From assembly GCF_021018895.1 (NCBI RefSeq), contig NC_079372.1, positions 16,768,318 to 16,832,317 on the forward strand: a stretch of DNA of 64,000 bases, given 5' to 3'. The stretch comes from Seriola aureovittata. Lineage: Eukaryota; Chordata; Actinopteri; Carangiformes; Carangidae. How positions within the stretch are numbered: position 1 is the first letter of the stretch; each line of letters opens with the position of its first letter. A program made the position numbers and the translations under genes. Of the stretch, positions 24,791 to 38,400 are shown in pieces. A model generated the notes under the pieces. That model saw nothing but the letters and a program-made list of their open reading frames with translations. It did not search any database and was not told the origin of the DNA.

Positions 24791-25383
24791 CTGTTTGAAC
24801 TGTGCCACTGACTCCTCACAGCAGCAGCTTACACACCCCCAACCTGGAGCGCCATATCTGGACTATGCAGGCAACATTATCTTGAACCCTGCAGGTGCCA
24901 TGAAAGAAACCTTACAACACATGATCCCTGAGGTGCTCTGAGGTGTGGATATCATTGCAACGTTTTAAGCTATTTTTCTGCTGCAAACATGGCGATGATT
25001 AGTACTGGACCCCTGCAGAGCTGTTCATTTATAGAACCTGAGCAGCAGCCGCCCTCCACTCCTCTGCCTGGTCCACTCGGTCTCCATTATGGAGAGATAC
25101 TGATCAGACGGCCGCTTTGAATTTCACCAGCTCTTGTTATTTCTGGCTTCCATGATTCCTTTCTTTGTGTTGGCATCAGGCTGGAGCAAAAGTTGTTTAG
25201 GCAGGAGGGGAAATAAAATGAAGTGGTGCCACCTTTTTCAGTTACCTAGCAATAAGCAATCAAACAGTGCATGAGTCACTGTGCCTCCCACATGAAGTAG
25301 AAACAAGGCTTTTACATTATATAGTATAGATTTTTATACACTTTCATCCTAAATTTTCATTTAAACCTGGCTATTGTCTCTTT

Positions 25384-25397
25384 CTGCCACCTAGTGG
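25384..25397 (-). promoter_or_regulatory. CTCF core motif match, minus orientation (second)
   Basis: The minus strand reads CCACTAGGTGGCAG, a full match to CCASYAGRKGGCRS. It has the same orientation as the site 2.2 kb upstream at 23153. Confidence 0.45.
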
Positions 25398-25709
25398 TGC
25401 AAACATGCTTTTACAAAAACCCCTTTGCTCAAAATCAACATCTTCAAGTCTTTGAGGGTGTGTAAGTTTATCATAAAACCACTGCACTCAAGTTACCAAG
25501 TAAAATTACAGAATTTTTATCATTCCTTATGCAGAATGGCTTCTTTCAGTTATATCATTACTTGATTTTACTGTATTATTGATATTATTGCATCCAATTT
25601 TGAGCAATGTCTTAATAATGTAGTAATTGTAATTTCAATTACCTTATATACTGTTGGCATTTTAATCCTGAACAGTGCATCATGTTTTACAATCTGAGCA
25701 TCTGTGAGG

Positions 25710-27545
25710 TAGTTGTCAGGGAGACTTGACACAACAACAATAAGATCAGCAGACACAGACACTATTTTTCACCTTCAAAACATTACTCAATCTTCCTTCA
25801 CACCCCCGCCAGACACAGCCCTCTCATCTGATATCTTTGCCCACTTCTTTTCAGAAAAGGTTGCAGGCTTGAGTTGTCAAGTCTCTGATGCCTTTCAGAG
25901 ACAACCTCGTCAAGGACGCATCGCTTCTCTCATTCTTCAAGTCCAGGTGTCATCGTGTAGGCATAATCTATAATACAAAGATAAACCAAAGGGCTGCCCC
26001 ACCACCAAAATTCAAAACGTTGACTGACGGGTATTTTTATAGGTCAAGGATGCAGATTTTCTCTTGTTCGGCCCACTCACTGACAGGGGTGCTCGCCCTA
26101 CTACATGTGCACTGGACCACATTCCCACAAACCTCCTCCAAGTCATATCTCCCACCATTCTGCCAGCAACTGGCTTCGGAAACATTTCCAACCGCAGTTA
26201 AGCAGTCTCAGGTAACTCAAGAAGCCCTCACTTGACCCTGCTCAACTGGAGAACTATCAACCAGACTTTTTATTTGCCTTCTTATCTAAGTGTAATGAAA
26301 GGGCAGTTTTCAAGCAGGTTTCAGGATTCCTCTCACGTAATGACCTCCTTGATCCAAATCAGTCGGGCTTTTAGAGCGGCCACTCCACTGAAACAGCTCT
26401 GTTGTCTGTGACAGAAGCCTAAACGCAGCCAGAGCTGCAGCTCATTCCTTGATTGTAATCTTGCCGGACCTATCAGCAGCCTTTGATGAACCACCCCATA
26501 CTGCTGTCTATACTCTCCGACATCTCGGTCCAAACACTTTCTTAGTTTGAATCCTCTCCCTCGGCTCTCCTTCAGTTAGTCATGGCAAGGACAAATGTCC
26601 TGATCCCATCCCCTCCCCACACAGGTGCCCTAAGGGTCCCCAAGGATGGGACCCCTTCATTACACCTCTTGTTCCCGCCACACAACCCTATGGTGTCTGT
26701 GGGGATCTCAGCTTGTCTCTCTGGCAATATCCGCATGGATGAAGGAATGTGACGCTCGACTAAACCTAAAGACTGAACTCTTAGCCAATCAGTCCCTCCA
26801 TCATGATATCAATATCATCATCCTACCCCAACCAAGTCCACAAGTCCAACGACCAGCTATCCTTCTCTGAACATGTTGCATCCGTCTATCGGCTGTGCCA
26901 CTTTGCATTTGACAACATAAGAAAAAGTCAGGCCTTACCTGACTCAGTACATCACCCAACCCTTGTTCCAGGCCATGGTTAACTCTCGCCGCGACCACTG
27001 CAATGCTCTTCTAGCCGACCTCCCTTCACACACAGTGAAACCCTTACAGATTGTCAAGAACATGACATGGCAGCCCGTCTGGTCTTCAATCAGCCTATTG
27101 ACCTACACTGGTTACCCATTGTCGCCCGAAATCAAATTCAAGTCACTAATGCTGCCTTCAGACTGACTTCTGGGTCTGCACCGAACTCAATCCTACAAGC
27201 TCCTTCTCAGCTGCTATGTTCCTTCAAGGAATGTCATCTAGCATTGCCATCCCTGCACACATGGCAAACGCAGTCCAGACTGTTCGTGTCTGTGGTTCCC
27301 AATGGTGGAACAAGTTAACGCTATCAGAGCTGGGGCATCCCTCTCTATCTTCAAGACTCTCTTGAAGACTCATCTCCTTGGGGAGCACCTCCTCTCCTAA
27401 CACCTCTAACACCCTAACATGTCTAATTAGCACTTAGTATGCATCTTTACCTGGTCTTGCACTTGCACACTCCAACTGCACTGAAGCTTTAGTGATGTCC
27501 CTCACTTGTTAATCGCTTTGGGTCGGCCAAAAGAGTGAATGGTAA
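25710..27545 (+). mobile_element. Inactive L2-like non-LTR retrotransposon (reverse-transcriptase part)
   Basis: Fragments in several plus-strand frames keep the order of an L2-type ORF. They include RAVFKQVSGFLSRNDLLDPN, QSGF, then SGHSTETALLSVTEA (RT domain), and later RRDHCNALLADLPSHTVKPL and AARLVFNQPIDLHWLPIVAR (C-terminal region, compare DYCNALL...HWLPV). The 3' end at about 27480-27540 resembles L2 tails (GCACTGAAGC, GATGTCCCTCA, AATCGCTTTGGG). Stops and frameshifts throughout, and loss of the YADD block, show it cannot move. Confidence 0.8.
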
Positions 27546-27554
27546 ATAATTCTA

Positions 27555-27815
27555 ACTTGCTTCTTGACTAAAGTCATCGGGTTATGGGATCCAGACAGAT
27601 GAAGGTGCTGTCGGTCCTGTTCTTTGGAGGATCAGAGATTAGTCACAACGGTGCCGAAACTAAACTGAAAACTTTTCTGTTTTCTGAGAGGTGTGATTAG
27701 TTACTGTGTGTCTGTGGTTTATGTCTGTGAGATGGATGTGGGTTCAGGGTACGTGTTTGCACATTGAGTTCACTTGAATTGAAATGTGCTACAGAAATTA
27801 ATTGCCTTGTTCTAT
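27555..27815 (+). mobile_element. LINE 3'-end fragment (different family from the preceding element)
   Basis: A frame giving AETKLKTFLFSER is followed by CACTTGAATTGAAATGTGCT and ACAGAAATTAATTGCCTTG. I recognise this layout from 3' ends of fish LINE copies (KLKTFLF... then TTGAATTGxxxTGTGCTATA). It directly abuts the L2-like copy, suggesting nested or serial insertions. Confidence 0.55.
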
Positions 27816-27819
27816 TGTT

Positions 27820-29990
27820 TTATCTGATTGCTTCTTCATGGGGTCCGTAAATTACATACGGCAAACACTAATGTAAAATACATCTATCAGAAAAATAAAT
27901 CAACAATGAGAAAGCACTCAACAAAATAGTTTTTTATACAATATATAATTACATATTAAAAAAAAATCATGAAACACAATCATCATGTGTTGTTATTCTG
28001 AAAATATATAGGACATTAAAATATTTTAAACTAAACTACACTGAAAGAGGCATTTTCAGTTCTTACTGTAATTTTTATGCTTGAAAATTTTAATAAATTT
28101 GAACCATTTTCAATTCAATAATAATCCTATAATTATTTAAATTAAAATATTTCCTATTAGGAGATAATATAATATATTTAAATGTAGATAGGCAGTTAAA
28201 TGATAAATTTAATATTCTCACTAAAGACATTATTTTTAAATCTTTATTTTTCTCTCAGTTGGTTGCAAAAATTTGCAACATGAATTGTTTTGGGACTTTA
28301 GTACCTGACGATGTTGCAAATGATACATCAATCAGTTAATTACTAAACTAATAAATAAAAAAAGAGAGATTAAAAAACATGCACAAGTGGATGATGCACG
28401 TTTGTTTTTGTCACTCTTCTTCCTGTTGAGCCTTCAGGTTCAGAGCAGGCTTATCAGTTTCAAAGTAACACACGAGCCCACAACCACCTATCACACATGC
28501 ACACAAACACACTCCTTTTGATCGGATCAGAGAAACGCACCCGATCACGCAAACCTCCATTTTTGTTTCCTACAAACAAAATCTGTCCAAAAATGCTGCC
28601 GCCAAAAGTTGGTGGCAACATTTCCTCTTACGCAGATACAAGAACAACCAAAAAGATGACTGTACAAACATTGCATTTTTAGATTTTAGACAGTCACAAC
28701 ATAGTTCAATGGGTTATTTTCTTACACCATTTTACCTTGTCATAGCACTAAAAGTGGAGGTGTTAATAACTTTAATTAACATTAACGATGGCATTCATGC
28801 TAATAACATTAATAATGGCTGTGTTGTATTCAGATGTCTCAGTAAGGTGACAGTGTGACAGCGAGCCGATATCAACAACACCACGACCCTGAAACTGAAG
28901 CAGCTCAATGGAGCCGTCATTCACTTTATTATTTACACCTGAACTTCTCTAACTCTGGCTTATTAAATATTGAACAAGAGAAAATAAAATGTAAATAACT
29001 TAATAAGTAGTTGAATAAAAACTAAAATGAAAATATCAAATATATGTGTTAACAACATGAAACAAACTTGCTTTTAATTTACTTTAGCCGACATATTGTT
29101 GTTGTTTTTTCTTGTTTGTTTCACGGTTGTTTTTGCTGAAGTTACAGTGGCTGCTGTACAAATCTGAACCCATCATAAAAACACTAACCACAGGTATGTC
29201 ATTGTCACCAACCATGACAGTGTAAGTCATGGTCCTTTAGCAGTTATCATCTAATTATCATTTAAATTTAAGTTCTCTACCTTGGCTCGTATTGATGTTA
29301 TCCATTCCAATAATATCCCCTCTACTAGGAACTAGGCTACAACATATTTACATGGTAATTCCTGCACTGAGTACTTTTTGTCCCAACAACTAAACTCCTG
29401 TTCAAACTCATATTACTGATGCTTGTACTCAATAGTGAACTTTTTCTTTTTTTTAAAGTAACTATTGAATAAACGTCAGTAATTAAAGTAAATTAAAGTT
29501 TGTATTGGATGATTTCTATTCTGGGACAAAGACAGACAGATGTGAATATTTCAATTACTGCAGTTTCCATAAATAGATAAAACTAAATAAATGAAACAAA
29601 ATCATGTTAATAATAATAGCAATGATGAATTAAAGACACGACGTACACAACAAATGTGGGTATATTTGTGTACATATGTTGTTCCTTTCCTGAACAACGT
29701 TAGCTCTCTGACAACAAAGGTTACATTTAAATATTTATAGTATTTATTCAACAACCCACAACCTTCACAACAATTAACCCTTAATGACTCTCAATTACAC
29801 TAATTTAAAAAAGTGAATGATAAAACACAGAACAGCAAGAGTACAGAACTATTTTATTACTTTATAATTTATTATCTTATGTATTTATTTAATTATCTTA
29901 TATTATAATTTAATCAATAACTTTAAAATTAAATAATACATTAAATGAATTAAAAATTATTAAATTAAAAGTAACCAGTAAGTAACCATT
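27820..29990. other. Very A/T-rich intergenic sequence
   Basis: Long A/T-rich stretches without recognisable exon, repeat body or RNA. A small frame at 28497-28682 carries no known motif. Confidence 0.5.
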
Positions 29991-30002
29991 GCATCCATTA
30001 TG

Positions 30003-30006
<4 letters not shown>

Positions 30007-30041
<35 letters not shown>
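30007..30041 (+). repeat. (TA)n microsatellite
   Basis: About 17 TA units in A/T-rich intergenic DNA. Confidence 0.95.
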
Positions 30042-30044
<3 letters not shown>

Positions 30045-30606
30045 AGGGGGACTATTTTCAGTGTGAAGCTCTAAACAAACTGGAGTGATGTGTACATACA
30101 CATGGGATTGAGTCTTAATGAGCTGCAGTGTGTGTCTTCATGTTAATGAGGGAACATGTCACTCGCTGTAATCTGGCTTTATTGGTGTACTTTTAATAGT
30201 TTTTAGGTGACAATAGTAGGATCAATTCATTGTTGGTCTCAGTCTTTTCCTGGTATTTGTTGACAATAAAAAATTAACAATACAAAAGTTAATTTAGCTA
30301 ATTTTAACTGAATACCGTAGCAGTGTATCATTCATATACATTTAACATGATGTACTCACCACATAAAGACTAAGTGCAGCTTTTCATTCGGCTTTCTGTC
30401 TGCGCAATTATCCCCCCGGCAAATCATTTCTGATGGTAACAGGTTGAAAACACAGTGATTTAATTTGCTTTTGAGAGGAGGTGATTATAACGTGAATGAA
30501 CGACATCATCACCTCTTGTATTAACTCTGTAGGAGCAGATGAAAATTGGCAAAAAGAAAATATCTGAAAGCTATATTTCCTTTTTCTCCTGCAACAGTAT
30601 GTGCTA

Positions 30607-30721
<115 letters not shown>

Positions 30722-32399
30722 ACCACACTGTGAGACCCTGAGCACAGGGATGGCTGCTGGTGCGAGTGCCCTTTAACGTTTTGTTCAGTTGATGAACAGA
30801 TAATAACAAAAAATAAATAAATAAACAATGAAGATTAATAAAATTCACGGATTTCCTGTGTTGGTAACACACTAAAAATAAATAAAAGCTCCAGTTTACA
30901 TACACAGCTATTTTTTCTTCAAATAAACTGTAATAAACACAGTTAGGAGTCGATACTTTCATGTTTCCTGAGAACACATCTGAGGCAGAGGCAAGTGTGA
31001 GATCACTATTTCCTGTGTAGATAGAAGACTTTTTTTTTCAGAAACCCAACCCAGAGGTTTGTGGCTTTGTTTCTGCCAAGCTAGCTCCTCTCATGAGCTG
31101 ATGGTTGAGCCAGTTATACTTAATCTCTGATCGCTCCTCTGATAAATGAGACATACGTGGTCAAAACTCCTCTGCACAAGTCACACACGTCATGTGAGAT
31201 TAGACATTCACAATATTCTGTCGTAATATTCAACATTCGACTGAGTGGAGGTTAAACATTTCATCCCTGTTAAAATAACTGCTCTTCTTTTTGTTATGGA
31301 TATTTCAACAAGACGGCAACTAATGTGAAAAACATTTTGTTCACTGAACTTTACATATTTGGGCTGCGTCTAATTATGTGTTAAGTGAATCGGACACGTT
31401 TTTCTACACATGAATACATTTTCCATGTATAACACGTACTGTTTATTACGTACGTATACTGCAGCTTGAGAAAGTAACAGCTTGTGTATGTAACCTCTAT
31501 TCCATCTTGATCTTGATTCTGTCCTTCTACACAGAAAACACAAAATGATAATTCACATAATTCAAAGATAATGATAATGAGAAGAAGAAAGTTATTGGCT
31601 GAAACCCTGACTCATTACACCTATGACACCTATGACCAGACAAGCATATATTCAATATATTACGCATTTTATAGGCTACACTGACATAATCACATGTTTC
31701 TAGTACACGTAATGTGACTGGATATCCAACCATTATTTTATATTTATTATTATATATTTTATAAAGCTTCTTTTACAGTTTGTGTGTTTCACAAAAATTC
31801 AATCTCAAGATTGTTCCACAATATTTATTTTTATTTTTACTAAGACTAAGAATAGAATACAAAGTATTTCTAGGACAATTATTCAAGTTAAAAATTTAAC
31901 AAATTACAGAACATAGAAAAATAGAATTGTGCCAAGTATTTTTTAAAAAAGACACGGTCTCATGGGATGAAAAAAGACTTCTACTTCCATACATAAACAT
32001 AACTTCATACATCTTTGTTTCCTCATTTAATCAAACATTGCATTTGTGCACATTCGAGGTACTTGGGTTTTTCCATTTCATGCCACTTTATACCTACTTT
32101 ATATCAACTCCGTCGTACTTTGATAACACTTTACCTCAACGCGGGGGTTGTAGTGGTTTATAAACCATTTAATAAATGTTTTTACACAGTTTATAAATGC
32201 TACATTTTAAAGTAAAGTGCAAATTTTTTACTAGCTACTTTAAAGATGTAGATTTTACATAGAAAAAATATCAACTTCCAGAATAAGACAAATTGTTACA
32301 GATCAACCTACTAAACAGCATTTAAATGGTTGAAAGTTGACCACTTGTCCAGTTACAACAGATAAACTGCGCTTACACAATCAGTAATAGTCTGATGAT

Positions 32400-32700
32400 A
32401 TAACACCCGCTGTCTCTGTGCCGGCGATGGCCAGAGCCAGAGGCGTATTGTTTTCAGGTTCTCACAATATCTCCGTAACGCCTTGAAAGAACTTCTTCAA
32501 ATGTGGCACAGACATTCACTTGGATGAACTTGTTCGATTTTTGGAGGTGGAAGAAAGGTCAAGGGTCAAGGTCAGTGTGACCTCGACACTTTACAGCCAT
32601 AAGTGAAGACTCACAGCAGTTATGACATTTCACACAAATGGTTCATGTTTTTTATGGCTCTGGATAAACAGAGATGTAATCTGAGTGGCGGAGGCATACA
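32400..32700 (+). repeat. Interspersed repeat (GGTCAAGGGTCAAGGTCAGTG family)
   Basis: Contains GGCGTATTGTTTTCAGGTTC, ATATCTCCGTAACGCCTTGA, AAATGTGGCACAGACATTCA and AGGTCAAGGGTCAAGGTCAG. I recognise this word set as a dispersed vertebrate or fish repeat with no coding capacity. Confidence 0.5.
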
Positions 32701-33453
32701 ACCACAGGGCGGTAATTCTAGTTTTAAATGTTCAGATAATACTTAGGTACTTTTACTTATATATTAATATTTTGAATACATGGCTTTTACAGATAATATA
32801 TTTTACAGCGTATTATCAGTATTTTTACTTAGATAAAGGATCTGACACGAGAATTACGCACCTGAGCGTAAAGATCTTTTCAAAAAAAATCACATGCTGC
32901 ATGCAGCTTCTGCTCTCCGCCCACTGGGATCCCCTGAGCTGAGTGCAAGCTGCCTGGGCTGCCAGATATTAAGATCTTGTAGGCGTACAGTGCACCCAGT
33001 ATAGCGGTTGGTAATCAGTTGGAGATTAGTTGGCAGTGACTTCAGCGACTAACCAAAGGACGCTTTGGAGAAGTTTGTGCTTTGCATTTTGCATGAAACT
33101 GTGGTTCGTTTTTACTTACTGGTATGTTACAGCTCTGGAAAGTCTGAGGCCACAGAACCCGCAGCCTTCACAGCTCTGTCATATTTTTCAGTTTGCACCT
33201 GTAACCACAGTCCACATCCAGTCAGCACTGATGTAAAATCTGACCCCAAGCACATGAACTTGCCATTATATAAAAAGAGTAAGAAATGTCTTTCATGGAT
33301 GAAATATTGCCAAGTTATTTATCACAAGGACATTTCTATCAAATTAATAGTTTTCTAATAATGTGTGGTTTCATATGCAAAGTTTAGATTTACCTCTTGC
33401 TACAGCCCAAGGAAACTAAAGATAGCACAGAGACCTACTTTTGCTACAGGGAT

Positions 33454-33600
33454 CAGTGGTGGTGGAAGACGCATTTAGATCCTTTACTTAAATAAAAGTA
33501 TCCATACATTCATATAAAGTACTCCGTTACAAGTAAAAGTCCTGCATTTAAAGTACTATTTAATTACAAAATAATAATGTGAGGGCTCTGAGATGTTGTA
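33454..33600 (+). repeat. CAGTGGTGG...AAGTACTCCGTTACAAGTAAAAG element, partial
   Basis: Begins CAGTGGTGGTGGAAGAC and contains TTTACTTAAATAAAAGTATC and ACTCCGTTACAAGTAAAAGT, the typical interior of this non-autonomous DNA element. The right terminus is not found, so the copy is truncated. Confidence 0.65.
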
Positions 33601-35341
33601 GGGAAAGAAGACAAAAAAAACTGTCATTTTCTTTTGTAATTTTCTAGATAGATATAGTTAGATAAATAGATAATGGCAATGTGACGTGGTTTCCTGTCGA
33701 CATTTAGAGAACATTACGTACTCTTTACTTTCTACTTGTTAAGATTTGGGTCCCTTTACTGAACATTGTGATTTTTTTTTTTTTAAATCATACCTTTCTG
33801 CACATCTGTAGACTGTGACAGTGAATGGAAAATTTCAGCCACAACGGATATTTCCATTTTTAACATCTGTGGCCAGTGGATATACAGCATATCTTAATAA
33901 GCACTGGCAGTGGCAACCTTTTCGCTGCGGATGGAGGCGCTTCGACCTTTGTCTTGTTGTTTCTTGGTTTTGTTTTTGTTCCAAAAGTTGAAAGTAATAT
34001 TCATATGTTCGTATGTTGTGCAGTATAAATATGTATTGTATTCAACACATTTGTTCAGGCTGAATATAAATAGTTACATCTGAGTTATTTGGTTAAAAAA
34101 TATATATTTTTTAAACTTTATAATTTTGCATATATAATGATACATCTGGAAATGTCAAAATAAAAGTTACCCTCATGTTATTCAACGTCTCATTAAATGA
34201 TCTGGATGTCTCTGTTGAGGAAGTCGTTTTGTATCACTATCAGAGCTTTTTATAGTTTCTAGATGCCTTTTTTGATAATAGGTAGCAGGAAGATGATATT
34301 TTTTCTTTCTTTTTTTTTCTCAGTAAAATTATCTTACCTTTCTAAGAATATTAATAGCATGACATTTCTCTAATGTGAGTTGACATTTTGCTCCCTTGAT
34401 GACTCCAGTGAAGTGTGTTGCTTTCTTAACTAAGTCTTGGTATTTAAGGACCTGATCTCAGACTTTTTATATCTTTATTTAAGGCAGACAGCATCATATT
34501 AACCATACTGACATCGATTTTACAATATGTATCTATACAATATGCTGTCTGCTATGTGAAATGACAATGATTAATATCTCAATTCAAACAAAACAGAAGG
34601 TTAGACATTTTTCGGTTTATTTAATCCTATTTCTTCTTCATAGAATATTCAGTTTTTAGTAGGATATTGATACAGTGAGTTTACAGTTATATTGTTGGAT
34701 GTAATTGCAATGTAATTGTTGGTGACTACTTTTTTCTGAGCAGTCATGTCATCTTATTTTTTTTCTTGTACTTAATTTACCCAGTCATTAGAAAATGAAC
34801 ACCCATCTGTGTTGCTGTATGTAAAAACAATAGTCTTACAATAATCTCACTGGAAACAAAGACATTTTAATCAGATGCAACATTAAAAAAGATGAAATAA
34901 ATTTCACGACATCAGACTTTGTGCATCGTATCATTTACAAGGTATGGGTGTGGTGTGCTTTCTCCCTCATCAGGAGAATATAGATGAACTGGATTTATTT
35001 AATGGCTGTACATTCAAGTGTCAATCATGAATAAAAATCTAAATCACAGAAAAAACAGTTAAGTTTTTGTTAGACGAGAAAAAGCACACCGATTTCTGAA
35101 AAAGTATCATTTGTGAAATGTGAATAAAACTGTAATAAGATGGAGGATACATATGTATGTAAATATGCATGCATACAGTATATGTATATATGTGTATGTT
35201 TGTTTTTGTGTATGATAGAATTTGTATGTTTTGTTGTTTCAGTTGTCTTTCATTCTAAGACAGAATTTGCAAATCGAACTGTGCAGCACATGAGAGCAGG
35301 TAGCAGCTCATACCCATTTCTGGTGGGCACATCCTTTGCGA

Positions 35342-35348
35342 TATAAAG
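35342..35348 (+). promoter_or_regulatory. TATA box of the SRCR receptor gene
   Basis: TATAAAG sits 51 bases upstream of the A of the start codon. It predicts initiation near 35370-35375 in a pyrimidine-rich TCACTCTCCTC stretch and a 5' UTR of only about 25-30 bases. TATA-driven promoters are common for tissue-restricted genes. Confidence 0.6.
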
Positions 35349-35398
35349 CTGAGCAGCTCATTCTTTTGCCTCACTCTCCTCTGTAGTCTGTGGTGACG

Positions 35399-35456
35399 AT
35401 GTGGTTCCTCCTTCTTCTGATCCACGCTGCTCACACTCAGCTCACGGACAAAAAAG
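35399..35456 (+). CDS. SRCR receptor exon 1: signal peptide, GC splice donor
   Basis: ATG has A at -3 (GACGATGT). It encodes MWFLLLLIHAAHTQLTDKK, a typical short signal peptide with likely cleavage near HT-Q. The exon must end at 35456 in phase 1, because only then does it join the next exon (AT|GGGGATGG, giving D-G-D-G-V-I-L). The intron therefore begins GCAAGT, a GC-AG intron with otherwise ideal consensus (AAG|GCAAGT). The only GT nearby (35461) would shift the frame. Confidence 0.8.
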
Positions 35457-38400
35457 GCAAGTTATGACTATTCTTTTCTTTCTCCTTATTTGTGACAAAT
35501 TAAAACTGAACAGTGCCTGATTTAACAGATTTTGAGATAAGAAAAAGAATCTTCCATTTAAAAAAAAAAAAAGGATATAACTTTCCATTAAATATATTTG
35601 AGCCAAAGATATCTATTTTTAGAAGGCAACCACATGCAGGGGCTGCAGGAAATGTCTTGCTGAATCTAAAGATTTATTATTTCCTTAAGTTAAAAGCTGT
35701 GATGAGGAGAGGTTTCTGTGAACAGTAAAGTAGCAATTATTATTATTTATTAATTGATTATTAAAAGTGTACCTGTAGGCCACAATATAACAACCAGATT
35801 CCAGTCTAGTAGTATGAGGGGAAAATGTAAATAATTATTCTAATGAATCATTTCAATAACATTTTGGACAACACTGGAAGTTTTTCATGTCAAGTTAAAA
35901 GAAAACATTTTGAAAAAATAAAATTAAGTAATATTAAATATAATAATAATAAATAAAATAAAATAAATAATATTACAAATTGCTTTGAAATTTGAAAAAT
36001 AAAATTCTGGTGTGTTGTCAAAATTTTTGCCAAATTTTTAGTTTTATGAATAATTTATGAACATTACAGAAAGTCACATCGAACGTTCTCTGAGAAATTA
36101 ATTAAAATCAAGTGCTAAGATAACTCTTGATATAGAAGTTACATCTGGACATTTTTGTCTTTTGGCAAATATTGTCATAAATTACAAAAATAACCTGCAT
36201 ATTATTATAATTTTTTAATTACTTAATATGTCTTAAAGTCATTGTCAATTCGGGTGATATTTGAATAAATTTGACACTAATCTTAAACTAAGGTTGAAAA
36301 AAATGTATGTTTAGTAATCTTAATCTTAGCTTCAGGGTTTTCTATAAAATAATTTAGACAAAGTTGGGAAGAAAGATTATTCTCATAAATATTCTCAAAA
36401 TACTGAAATACAGGTGCGTCTCGGTGGCTCACCTGGGAGAGTGTGTACCACATAGACTCACTCCTGACCGCAGTGGCCTGGGTTAGAGACCGACCCACGG
36501 CCCTTTGCTGCATGTGATCCCCCTTCTCTCACCCTGACCCTCCTGTCTACTCTTACTGTCCTTTCAGAATAAAGGCAAAAATGCGGGTTTGTAGTTAATG
36601 TAGTAATAAGTGAATAATATTTCCAAACAAGTATTCAATTAAGCACATGAGCGGAATAATCTTTCCAAGCACTCTAATATATATTTACAGTAATTAGGTT
36701 TTAATTGAATTTTTTTTTTTTTGTCAAGGAAATTCCTTTTTTTCCCAAAACGAGTATAAAATGAGATACTTCTGATCCTGCTCTGAATCCATTTATGTCT
36801 CTATTATATCATTTCTTTACTTTATAGGAAAAACTCTCATTACAATTTTGACTAACTTTGTAGATAAATGGAAACACATGAAACAGCATTCAAAAGGAAA
36901 AACAGGATGTTTCATAGCAGTCAGAGGTTTTTAGGTTTTGTAAAAGCCTTTAAGAGCCAACCCTGACTCGCAAAAACAACGTTTGTATACAATTACACTT
37001 TGCCTAATTGTTGTATGGAAACTTAATTTCTAGGAAACAGGGTTGGCAGAGCTCACAAACTTTAGCCACACAGCAAACGTGGGTCGAAAACTCAGTAATA
37101 AGTTCCTGATCAGGTATTAAAAAAACAAAAACAAAACAATGACAGCAACTTCAACAACAACTTAAATGAATGAAGATGACAAAATGCAAACATATGCCCC
37201 CCACTCTATTAACATACTTCTGTTAACCTTCTGCCTTCTGACCAGATGGGGATGGGGTGATCCTCAGAGGTGGAGCTAGTCCATGTGAAGGCCACGTTGA
37301 AGTCCTCTTTGAGGGCAAATGGCGCTTTGTTGGAGATAAATACTGGACCTCAAACACTGAAAAAGTGGCATGCAGAAGCACTCACTGTGGGGAACCTTTG
37401 CCGGACTCAACAGTAGATGTGGAAAGGCCCAAGAAGAGCGAAGTGTGGCTCAATGAGCTGAAATGCAGGGGAGATGAAGAACAACTGTGGCAATGTGACT
37501 GTCCTGGTTGGAACATCAGCTACTACTCCAAACCCTCGGTGAAAAAGATTAAATGTTCAAGTGAGGCTGAACTTTTAGCTTTTACGTTTGTTGTGATACA
37601 TGATACTGAACACCTTTAAAAAGTTATATATTCTGTGCTACAAAGGAGGTGCTGAGAGCAATCCAAAATATGATGATGATGATGATGATGGCTGTTAATT
37701 TTTCATTCTTGCTCTTCTAGATAAAATCGACATAAGACTGGATGGATATAAATGTGCCGGAGCTGTGCAGTACTCCACAGATGGAGGGCAAAAATGGTCA
37801 GGATACTTTTGTGCTGACAAATTGGGTAAGAGTTAACATCATGTGTGTGTGCACTACACTTCAACAGCAGTCAGCCTTTGTAAACGCTACCAGTGTCACG
37901 GCTGCGCAGTACAACGATGTAAAAATACTCCATTACAAGTAAAAGTACTGAACTCAAAAAACGGCACTGTTAACGATGTAGTATATGTTTTATTTTTGTT
38001 AATACTGATTCTTTAATGTCTAAGTAGCTTTTTACTGTTGTAGCTGCAGGTGGAGGTACAGAGATTTAGCTTCTTTTATGTACTGTACAGTTTGGCACTT
38101 TAATCCTGTCGTTCCCTCCAAAGGGTCACATGATAAATCTGAGATACGATTCATTTCCATGTTTTGAACTTCGCTGTAGTCTTTGCTTTTTTGTGTTGAC
38201 TATTGGATCATTTTACCTCACTGAACATAACCCCAGCTTTTGTTTTTTTCAAAGTGCTACAAGCCAAGAAGGTGAAGAACCAGATTTAATCTTTACCAAT
38301 ATGTTAAAATGTATTTTATAAAATGATCAGTGTTTTTTTATTTTAATGTAAAATCTTAATCTGAAAAATACTTTGTAACTAGAGTTTAAGTAGAAATGTC

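Noticed and set aside
26646..27318. Several 65-83-codon frames around 26646-27318
   Set aside because: They are pieces of one decayed L2-like retrotransposon, not separate genes.
36412..36585. Functional tRNA gene
   Set aside because: A- and B-box-like words are present, but there is no cloverleaf with matching acceptor stem, and the downstream body and tail are those of a SINE.
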